Assembly (NCBI GenBank): GCA_963575745.1
Contig: CAUYUJ010018324.1
Location: 89,753 to 153,752, forward strand
Source: Prorocentrum cordatum
Taxonomy: Eukaryota; Sar; Dinophyceae; Prorocentrales; Prorocentraceae
Reading direction: 5' to 3'
Length of the DNA stretch: 64,000 bases
The notes beneath the pieces are model-generated. The model was not told the DNA's origin and did not search any database. It was given only the letters and a program-made list of their open reading frames with translations. Below are positions 33,995-43,134 of the stretch, in pieces (the stretch's first letter is position 1; every line of letters starts with the position of its first letter). The translations under genes were made by a program, and so were the position numbers.

Positions 33995-35560
33995 TTTCCA
34001 CGGTCCCGTTCGCAGCAAGCGCGCGCGCGTGTTGAGGAGTTCTGTATTGTCCACACGTGGGTCTTTGATTGCCTACTATAGAACAAGCGACGCGTCCGTC
34101 GGCCTCCTTAAGGAACCACAGACATGTTCAAAACAGTTTGTGGTGACCCACGTGGGTGGGTCACCCGCTGCGCGCGCGCGTGTTGAGGAGTTCTGTATAG
34201 TACACACATGCGTCTTTGATTGTCCACCATAGAAAAGGCGACGCGTCCGTCGGCCTCCTTAAAGGGCCACAGAAATTTTAAAATCATTTTCTGGAATTGC
34301 ATGTCAGCTTTTCCATTGTGGACAACACAGCACTCCAACGCGCGCGCGCGCGGGTGACCATGGTCACCCGCGCGCGCGCGCGTGTTGAGGAGTTCTGTAG
34401 TGTCCACACATGAGCCTTTGATTGTCCTTAATAGAACAGGCGACGCGTCCGTCGGCCTCCTTAAAGGGCCACAGAAATTTTAAATTCATTTTCTGGAATT
34501 GCATGTCAACTTTTCCATTGTGGACAACACAGAACTCCAACGCGCGCGCGCGCGGGTGACCATGGTCACCCGCGCGCGCGCGCGTGTTGAGGAGTTCTGT
34601 ATTGTCCACACATGGGTTGTTGATTGTCCATCATAGACAAGGCGACGCGTCCGTCGGCCTCCTTAAAGAGCCACAGAAATTTTAAATTCATTTTCTGGAA
34701 TTGCATGTCAGCTTTTCCATTGGACAACACAGCACTCCAACGCGCGCGCGCGCGGGTGACCATGGTCACCCGCGCGCTCGCGTGTTGAGGAGTTCTGTAT
34801 TGTCAACACATGGTTTTTGCTTGTCCACAATAGAAAAGGCGGCGCGTCCGTCGGCCTCCTTAAAGAGCCACAGAAATTTTAAATTCATTTTCTGTAATTA
34901 TGTGTTAACTTTTCCGTTCTGGACAACACAGAACTCCAACGCGCGCGCGCGCGCGGGTGACCATGGTCACCCGCGCGCGCGCGTGTTGAGGAGTCGTGTA
35001 TTGTCCACGCACGGGTCTTTTGATTGTCGACAGTAGAACAGGCGACGCGTCCGTCGGCCTCCTTAAGGAGCCACAGACATGTTCAAAACAGTTTGTGGTG
35101 ACCAACGTGGGTGGGTCACCTGCCGCGCACGCGCGCGTGTTGAGGAGTTCTGTATAGTACACACATGCGTCTTTGATTGTCCACCATAGAAAAGGCGACG
35201 CGTCCGTCGGCCTCCTGAAAGGGCCACAGAAATTTTAAATTCATTTTCTGGAATTGCATGTCAACTTTTCTATTGTGGACAACACAGAACTCCAACGCGC
35301 GCGCGCGCGGGTGACCATGGTCACCCGCGCGCGCGCGTGTTGAGGAGTTCTGTATTGTCCACGCATGGGTTTTTGATTGTCCACAATAGAACAGGCGACG
35401 CGTCCGTCGGCCTTTTTAAAGAGCCGCAGCAATTTTCAAAACAGTTTTTGATGACCCACGTGGGTGGGTCACCCGCCGCGCCCGCGGGTGACCATGGTCA
35501 CCCGCGCGCGCGCGTTGAGGAGCTCTGTATTGTCCACGCATGGTTTTTGACCGTCCATGG
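33995..35560 (+). repeat. ~200 bp palindromic satellite
   Basis: Units carry GTGTTGAGGAGTTCTGTATT, GTCCACACATGGG, GGCGACGCGTCCGTCGGCC, ATTTTAAATTCATTTTCTGG and GGACAACACAGAACTCCAAC. Each boundary is a perfect 18 bp palindrome, GGGTGACCATGGTCACCC, inside CG repeats (34,352; 34,554; 34,754; 34,955; 35,309; 35,486; regular spacing 200-202 bp). Some units instead end in GGTGACCCACGTGGGTGGGT followed by CACC (34,142; 35,097 with one change; ~35,450). Confidence 0.9.
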
Positions 35561-35579
35561 AGCAGGTAACAAGAACCGA

Positions 35580-36835
35580 CATTAGCCATTCAATGCAACC
35601 CGCGCGCGCGGGCCGCGTTGGCTGCGATGCGTCTCGTGCCCGCCGCGGCGGTGGCGACCTCTTCCGACTCGGCGGTGCAATGTCACATTGGGTTTCACCC
35701 GTCGGGTTTTTCAGGTTAACATCGCGCGCGCACGGGCGCGGTTGGTCGGGGCGCGCGCGCGCCCGCGCATGCAATCTCGATGCGCGGGTGGCTTTTGTTG
35801 TGGCAGGGCCGCGATGGTGAGTGGGCGAACGAGTCATGGAGACCCAATATAAACCTTCTTTCTGTGATCGGAAACGGCGATCGCTCCAATGCGCAATGCG
35901 CAAAAAAAGCATGCGCCAAGCCGCGCGCACACGATGGCCACAATATATGGCATGCGCGAAAACGGTGGGGCAAACGTTTCGGTCCAATGGGGGCAATGTT
36001 TGATCGAAAACACATATGTGAAAACCGAGTGTAAATCTTTCTTCTCTGATCGGTAGAAACGACAGACCCAATGTGGAATGCGCGAGAACGCATGCAAAAC
36101 GCAGAGCGCACACGACGACCCTAATATGGAATATGCAAAGGCGCATTACATCGCGCGAACATTTGATGGCCGCCTCTTGCATCCAAACCATGGGTGTTTA
36201 GATTGCGGTTTCACCCGTCGTTCGCTTTTCAGCCTTAACGCGGCTGCGTCGGGGAAAAACATTCGATGAGTGAGTTCGGGCGCGCGAAGGCGCGCGCGCG
36301 CCCCGCCGACGCATCGGGCCCGCGCGCGCAGTTTTATGCACTGGGGAACGACGTTCACTCGGAAACCCAAGGGCGAAAACCCAATGTGAAATTTCATTCC
36401 CCGATCGGAAGAGGCTGCAAACGCAGCGCGGAAAAAAAAGGAATTACAATTCAATATAGCTCGCGCGCGCGGTGGCTGCGTTGGGCGCGCAGCCTCGCAT
36501 GCCCCGCAGAGGGTTCGCGGGCCTTTCTGATACAAGAACGAAGTTTTATGCTTGGTTGTCACGATCGGCCGTTCGACTTAACATCGCCCCCATCGCATGA
36601 GACTGCGCGCGCGGGTGCCGAGGGCGCGGCGCAGCGCGCGCGCTGCCTGGAGCGAATGGCGCGCGCGCTCAACGCCGCGACGACCGCCAAGTCCGATCGG
36701 GCTTTCACCCATGGGCTTTCGCGTTGACATCGCTCCCGTGGCGTGGAGCTGCATGCGCGGGCGCGGCGGGTCGGCGGGCGCGCGCGCATGCCAACTCAAT
36801 TACATAATAGTTTCTGCAGCGCCAAAACCGCGAAG
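35580..36835. repeat. ~160 bp dispersed repeat cluster 3
   Basis: Further diverged copies with CCCAATATAAACC, GATCGGAAACGGCGATCGC and TCCAATGCGCAATGCGC (near 35,845-35,905), GATCGGTAGAAACGACAGAC (36,038) and CCCAATGTGAAATTTC with GATCGGAAGAGGC (36,380-36,415). CG-alternating runs separate copies. Confidence 0.7.
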
Positions 36836-36890
36836 TTAAACAGACACAAAGGAACGCATGTCGACCGCCGCACGAAAAACAAACCCAAAG

Positions 36891-36982
<92 letters not shown>
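36891..36982 (+). repeat. 92 bp poly-A run
   Basis: Uninterrupted A92. No recognisable gene body precedes it, so evidence for a retroposed mRNA tail is weak. The second copy is longer and interrupted (about 55,766-55,884) with a different left flank. Confidence 0.9.
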
Positions 36983-36986
<4 letters not shown>

Positions 36987-37730
36987 GCGCAACGCGCTGC
37001 CATGTGAACGTTCACGCGCACGGGTGCTGCAATGCTGTTCTCGCGTGCCCCATATTGAGGTCATCGCACGCGCGCTGCGGCGCGCGTGCCTTTCCGCAGT
37101 CCACGTTGGGGCGGCCGTCTCTTCCGATCCGTGGAAATTTGCATTGTGCGTGTGGTTGTTTGTTAATTTGGTCTTCGATCAAACATTCAGCCCTCGTCGC
37201 ATAGGAACGCATCCTCAATGGCGGTGGTGGGTTGTTTGCGCGGGCGGGCGCGCGCGCGCGCGCGCGGCGGCGGCGGCGGCGGCGGGGGGGGGGGGCCTCG
37301 CAGCGCGCGCGCGCGATGCAATGTGGTTATCGCAAATCCAACATTGAGGTCGCCCCGCGCGCCCGCCCGACAGCGAATGCCCATGGGGATGGCATCGTCA
37401 TGACAGGGCTTCCAAACCATGGGCAGGGGCGGGGTTGCGCGGGGCATGGAGGGGGGAGGGGGGGGGGGGGGGGGGGGGGGAAGGGGGGGGGGGGCGCTTG
37501 CGTTGTCTCTCCATCGCAATTTTCCTCCTCGCCCCACCCATGACCGCGCGCCGAGCGCCGACGCGCGCGCCCGCGCCGCGCCGCCTTTCGCGCGCAACGC
37601 GCGCGCATGCGCGCGCTGGCGCGCGCGCGCACGCATGCAGACGCGCAGCGCGAGCGCGCGCGGGACATGTGCCGCCGCCGCGGCTCACTAAGATATCGTG
37701 CGTTTCTGGCGCTACCATATAACCGTGCAA
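36983..37730. other. CG-alternating and poly-G rich stretch
   Basis: One more ~160 bp-family fragment near 37,060-37,200, CG/CGG runs at 37,240-37,320, a G-rich block at 37,448-37,494 and long CGCG runs at 37,555-37,680. No gene supported. Confidence 0.5.
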
Positions 37731-38180
37731 ATGCCTGCGTTACTTGCGATTGAATGCCATTGTTGCGCATTGCTGCCAGTTACCTCGTGTTCTTCCAAGT
37801 ATACAACGGAAGCGGCGGGATGCCGCGCGTTTGCGCGCGTTTACATGCATTGCAAGACGATTTAGCAGATAACCCCATGTTGTCCTAAGTTAATGTCAGT
37901 ACTGATGGGATACTAAGGAAACTGAAGGGTTCTGCATGATTAAACGGGGTTGCGCTGAGTTAAGCCTAGTTTCTTGCAGAACATGCGCATTTCGAAAGAA
38001 ATCGCATGGATTCCAACGTTGTGTCCAAGCTGGGGGGGTGTCCGAGGGTTGTGTTGGGTTTTGGCGCGGCAAGCCAAGTTGTTCAGAGATTATGTGGGTT
38101 CTGCTTGGTTTCCGAAGGTTGCGCTCAGTTTGTTTAGGTTTCGGCGAGTTTGCCAGGGAATGTTCGCATTGCCAGCAGAA
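37731..38180 (+). repeat. Helically phased RTT-N7 decamer array A
   Basis: GTT (sometimes ATT) recurs every 10 bp over about 45 consecutive decamers, while the other seven positions look unconstrained. The phase shifts by one base near 38,019. Clearest at 38,101-38,160, where five successive decamers end in GTT. No reading frame fits a 10 bp period, so coding is excluded as the cause. Confidence 0.85.
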
Positions 38181-38254
38181 ACCAAAATCACTGTCGGGCA
38201 ACCGCAAATACGGTCGCAAACTTGGGCGCGCCGCCCCACGCGGCAACCCGCCCG

Positions 38255-38552
<298 letters not shown>

Positions 38553-38569
38553 AGGCCGCTATAATCAGA

Positions 38570-38965
38570 GCGCGCCTGGGCCCATGTGCAATGGGGCTGC
38601 GGGCGCGCGCGCCTTTGCGCGCTTCTGCGCGAGATGGCGCGCGGCGGTCAAGTTGAGTCGGAGCGCGCGGGCGCGCGCGGGCGACGAGACGCGGTCTGGC
38701 GCGCGGGGCGCGACAGCGCGCGGTCGCGCGCGCGCGTGAATGGTCGCCCAAACGCGCGCGAGGGTTGGCGCGGGCGGCGCGAGCGCGCGCGAGCGACTGG
38801 CGCGCAATCAAATGAGGGGGGGGGGGGGGCGGCGGGGGGAGGGGCGCGCATTGGAATCGGGCGGGGGGGGGGGGGGCGCCGTCGGGCGAGCGAGACTGGG
38901 CGGGCGGGCGCGGGCAAGCGATTTCGGTGGCGCGCTGGTAAACGGGCGTCGGGTCGGCGAGGCTT
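38570..38965. other. CG-rich block between decamer arrays
   Basis: GCGC-alternating DNA with two G12-like runs (38,816-38,830 and 38,861-38,876). No gene supported. Confidence 0.5.
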
Positions 38966-38980
38966 TTCGCCGCCGCAGTA

Positions 38981-39240
38981 GATTGTGACCAGTTTATCGT
39001 TATAAAGCAAAGTTGTTACGGATTGTTGCATGAACTGGCAAGTTATAGCCGGTTGTGAACAGTTGTTGTAAGTTGATGCTAGTTTCTCGGAATTACAATC
39101 AGTTTCGAAGCGTTTTGCTTGGTTTTGTTAAGTTGCCGCGGGTTTCACTAGATTCCAGCTAATTAAATCAGGATATGCAAAGTTGCCAAGAGGTCCACAG
39201 AGTTAATGCACATATCGCGAAGATGTTGGCGCGTTCCCTC
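38981..39240 (+). repeat. Helically phased RTT-N7 decamer array B
   Basis: About 26 decamers in constant phase with consensus AGTTNNNNNN. Examples: AGTTATAGCC, GGTTGTGAAC, AGTTGTTGTA, AGTTGATGCT, AGTTTCTCGG, AATTACAATC, AGTTTCGAAG. Only the RTT core is conserved. Confidence 0.85.
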
Positions 39241-39244
39241 GAAG

Positions 39245-39850
39245 GAGGCCCGCGGGCGCCTGCGCGCGGAAAATGCTGCCCCCGTCCGCGCGCGAACGGT
39301 AGTCGCACGCGCGCGCGCACGCGCAAGCGAGCGCGCGCGCGCGTGCGTGCCAGTGCGCGCGCGTTTTGCGCGCGCATGGTGGCGGTGGTGGGGAATCGCG
39401 TTCGTTGCGCGGGATGGGCGCGCGCGCGCGCGACTGTGCGCGCGCGTGCGAGCTGTGGGGTTCAGGGCGGAGGGTGCCGCCTTGTTCCAGGAACCGAACG
39501 ATCGAGTTGGCGCCGCCTTGTTCCTGGGGCCGCCGCGCGCCATCTCTCGGGGAAAGAGCTTGTATACGGGGAGCGGAAGCGGTGGCGGGGGGGGTGCGGT
39601 TTGGGAGCGCGCGGGGGCGCGAGCTCAGGCGCGCGCGTGCTGTGCGCGCGGCGTGCGTGCGTGGATCGGCTCGCGTAAAAGCGTTGGATGCCAAGCGAGC
39701 GTTGCGCGGGTTCAAAAGCAGCCGCGCCCCTTCAGGCAACCGCCGGTTAACGTTCAGATGTTTTACTGGCGCTTCCAAACAAAAGCGCCGACCATTTAAC
39801 CCATGTGCATTAATTTCTAGACGCCAGCGAGGACGGGCACATCAATGTGC
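39245..39850. other. CGCG-rich stretch
   Basis: Alternating CG runs at 39,280-39,450 and 39,605-39,660 with mixed sequence between. Long frames on both strands are Ala/Arg-rich and unsupported. Confidence 0.45.
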
Positions 39851-40345
39851 AGACGCGGGCGCAGACATTTGCAGACATTTGCAGACATTTGCAGACATTT
39901 GCAGACATTTGCAGACATTTGATGTCTGCAAATGTCTGCAAATGTCTGCAAATGTCTGAAAATGTCTGAAAATGTCTGCAACAATCTGCGCCCGTGTCTG
40001 CAAATGTCTGCGTCCGTGTCTGTAAATGTCTGTAAATGTCTGCAAATGTCTGCAAATGTCTGCAAAAATCTGCGCCCGTGTCTGCAAATGTCTGCAAATG
40101 TCTGCAAATGTCTGCGCCCTTGTCTGTAAATGTCTGCAAATGTCTGCAAATGTCTGCAGATGTCTGCAAATGTCTGCAGATGTCTGCAAATGTCTGCAAA
40201 TGTCTGCAGATGTCTGCAGATGTCTGCAAATGTCTGCAAATGTCTGCAAATGTCTGCATATGCTTGTATGTCTGCGAATGTCTGCAAATGTCTGTAAATG
40301 TCTGCAAATGTCTGCATATGTCTGCAAGCATCCGCACGTCTGCAA
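39851..40345 (+). repeat. Decamer array C, GCAGACATTT with orientation flip
   Basis: Six perfect GCAGACATTT units (39,861-39,920) are followed directly by about 41 units of the reverse complement (TGTCTGCAAA and variants TGTCTGCAGA, TGTCTGTAAA, TGTCTGCGCC). The junction GCAGACATTTGATGTCTGC is an inverted repeat. Period is 10 bp with rare 9-11 bp steps. Confidence 0.95.
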
Positions 40346-40379
40346 TTGTCAGCAACTAATAAAAAGCAGGCATCACATA

Positions 40380-40850
40380 ACAAGACAACTCAGCAAATAT
40401 TAACAAGCAACACCGCCACCACCAACAACACCAACAGCCAGAACACTCACCCGAACACGAACAACATCAGTAGCAACATCAGCATGCACAATAACAGCAA
40501 CAACAACAGACCACATCACCAGCAACAATACCAACAAACAACAAAAACACATCGAAACCCCATCAACAAAACAAGCGATACATCATCCAATAACAACACA
40601 CGCAACATCGCAAATACCAGCAAAAACAACAACCACACATACAACAGCAACAGCAACATCACAACCAATAACCACGGCACACCAACATCACTAAGAAGAA
40701 ACGCAACACCAACAACAGCACCGTCATCACAACACACCACAAACAACTGCAATTGCAGCAACGTCCAACAACAACGTCCAACAACAACGTCCCAGCAGCA
40801 AACACATTACCAGCAACAACAACACCAGCAGCAAACGCATGCCCGCCGAC
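40380..40850 (+). repeat. AACA-rich degenerate repeat
   Basis: Irregular CAACA, AACAAC and CAGCAAC motifs linking decamer arrays C and D. The Asn/Thr/Gln-rich open frame is repeat translation. Confidence 0.7.
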
Positions 40851-40852
40851 GT

Positions 40853-41117
40853 GCACAGACAAACAACGACATCGACAGACAAACACCGACATGCGCAGAC
40901 ACACACCGACACTCGCAGACAAACGCCGACATGCGCAGACACGCAGCGACATGCGCAGACACACAACGACATCGACAGACAAACGACGACATACACAGAC
41001 AGCCAACGACATACACAGACACGCGCAGACGCGCGCCGACACACGCAGACGCGCGCAGACACACACCGACAAACCAAGACATGCGACGACACATGCAGAC
41101 GCGCGCAGACATACTAC
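40853..41117 (+). repeat. Decamer array D (GACANNCNCA type)
   Basis: GAC returns every 10 bp: ATCGACAGAC, AAACACCGAC, ATGCGCAGAC, ACACACCGAC and so on. In reverse complement the units contain GTCTGCG, linking them to array C. Confidence 0.9.
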
Positions 41118-41129
41118 GCCCCCACCCCC

Positions 41130-41475
41130 CTTAATCGTAAGCCCCCACGCAACTTCATGTTTATCCCCCGATGCTTTATCTTAACGCCCCCGCGAGTTTA
41201 TGCTAGGCCATGCGCAAGTCTATCTTCGGCCCCCGCGGGTTTATCTAAGTCAACCGCGGGTTCACACCAGGCCCCCCTGCGGTTTTATCTTACCCCCCCC
41301 CGCGAGTTTATCTTAGGCGCTCCCCGAGTTTATCTTAAGCCACCCGCAGGTTTATCTTGGGCCCCCGCGGATTTATCTTAGCGCCCCCGCGGGTTTATCT
41401 CAGCCCCCCCGCAGGGTGACAGCATGCCCCCGCAGGTTTATCGAAGACACCCCGCAGGTTTAGCTACCTGAGCCC
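41130..41475 (+). repeat. ~22 bp tandem array (CCCCGCGGGTTTATCTTAG)
   Basis: About 15 copies with conserved TTTATCTTAG and a CCCCCGCGGG core that is itself palindromic. Confidence 0.85.
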
Positions 41476-41485
41476 CGCGCGAACT

Positions 41486-41710
41486 CCTCCTCCTCCTCCT
41501 TCTCCTCCTGCTCCTCCTGCTGCTCCTCCTCCTTCTCCTCCCCCTCGCCCTCCTCCTCCTCCTCCTCCTCCTCCTCATGCTCCTCCTCCTCCTCCTCCTC
41601 CTCCTCCTCCCTCCTCCGCTCCCCGTACTTCGTCCTCCTCCTCCTCCGTCTCCGCCCCCTCCTCCCACCCTCCACCTCCTCCTGCTCCGCCTGCTGCTCA
41701 TCCTCCTCGT
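41486..41710 (+). repeat. CCT-rich tract
   Basis: (CTC)n with TGC interruptions between the 22 bp array and decamer array E. Confidence 0.85.
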
Positions 41711-41810
41711 GTAATTGCGGGGCAATCAAGCGCGCCTGGAACTATATTGGCCCAGCACCGAGACCGTGCTGCCCCAAAAACAACCTACGCCGATAAACGC
41801 AGAGGAACGC

Positions 41811-42400
41811 AGACATACACAGACATGCCACGACAAACAACGACAAACACAGACAGATACAGACATGCACAGACACGCACAGACATTCGCCGACACACGC
41901 AGACACGCGCAGACAAACGCAGACACGCGCAGACACGCAACGACATACGCAGACACACAACGACATCGACAGACAAACGACGACATACACAGACAACCAC
42001 CGACATACACAGACACGCGCAGACACGCAACGACATACGCAGACACACAACGACATCGACAGACAAACGACGACATACACAGACAACCAACGACATACAC
42101 AGACACGCGCAGACACGCAACGACATACGCAGACACACAACGACATCGACAGACAAACGACGACATACACAGACAACCAACGACATACACAGACACGCGC
42201 AGACACGCACCGACATACGCAGACACACAACGACATCGACAGACAAACGACGACATGCACAGACAACCAACGACATACACAGACACGCACAGACACGCAC
42301 CGACATACGCAGACACACAACGACATCGACAGACAAACGACGACATGCACAGACAACCGACGACATGCACAGGCACGCGCACACACGGACGCGCGCAGAC
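41811..42400 (+). repeat. Decamer array E with 90 bp higher-order unit
   Basis: The same GACA decamers as array D. CGACATACGCAGACACACAA restarts at 41,941, 42,031, 42,121, 42,211 and 42,301, giving five copies of a nine-decamer unit with few substitutions. A 450-codon frame across it (41,715-43,067) is repeat translation. Confidence 0.9.
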
Positions 42401-42614
42401 AGGCACCGACAAACACTGCCAATGGGGCCCTCGGCGGAGCTCCTGGGGCTACGAAGCGCGACCGCGGAGGCCCAGGGGGGGAGGGGGTAGGGGGCGGGGC
42501 CGGCAGGGGGCGGGGGAGGAGGGGGGGGAGCATTGGGGAGGACAGCCCAAGAAGCGGGCGGGGATAAGGAGACGGAGGAGGAGACGGATGAGGTGGAGGA
42601 GAAGGAGACAGAGC

Positions 42615-42962
42615 TTTTCCTCCTCCTCCTCCTCCTTCTCCTCATCTTTCTCCTCCTCCCTCCTCCCTCCTCCCTCTTCCCTCCGCCTCCCCCTCCGCCT
42701 CCTCCGCCTCCTCCTCCTCCTCCTCCTACTCCTCTTCCTCCTCTCCTCCTCCTCCTCCTCCTCCTGCCCTCTTCCGTCCCCCGCTTCCTCCACCTCCTCC
42801 TCATCCTCCCTCCTTCTCCCCCCATCCTCCTCCTCCTCCTCCTCCTCCTCCGCCTCCTCCTCCGCCTCCTCCTCCTCCTCCTCCTCCTCCTCCTTCTCCC
42901 CATATCACCTCCCCCTCCATCCTCCATCCTCCTCCCTCCTCCTCGTCCTCCTCCCTCCTCCC
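42615..42962 (+). repeat. CCT-rich tract upstream of gene B exons
   Basis: (CTC)n ending in CCCCTGTGGCTTCTAG at 42,962-42,976. This could be the 3' end of an intron whose upstream exon was not found. Confidence 0.85.
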
Positions 42963-43134
42963 CTGTGGCTTCTAGCGTCTAATGTAGCCTCGCTGCCTTG
43001 CGGGCGCGGGGGTGGCGCGGGAGTGCCTCGGGGCGCGGGGCCCCGCTTCGAGCCCCAACCCCATTGAACGGACCATCTCCCCCCCCGCCCCTTCCCCTGT
43101 GCCGAGTGGATTCGTTGGGGCGTCCTGGATCAAG

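Noticed and set aside
33995-35560. CRISPR-like array of palindromic repeats
   Set aside because: Units are ~200 bp, the between-palindrome sequence is repetitive rather than unique, and the genome is eukaryotic.
36891-36982. Poly-A tail of a processed retrogene
   Set aside because: No coding body, SL relict or target-site duplication near it, and the left flank differs between copies; simple homopolymer is more likely.
41715-43067. 450-codon plus-strand open frame rich in Thr/Asp/Arg/His
   Set aside because: Direct translation of the GACA decamers and CCT tract; all neighbouring frames are open too.
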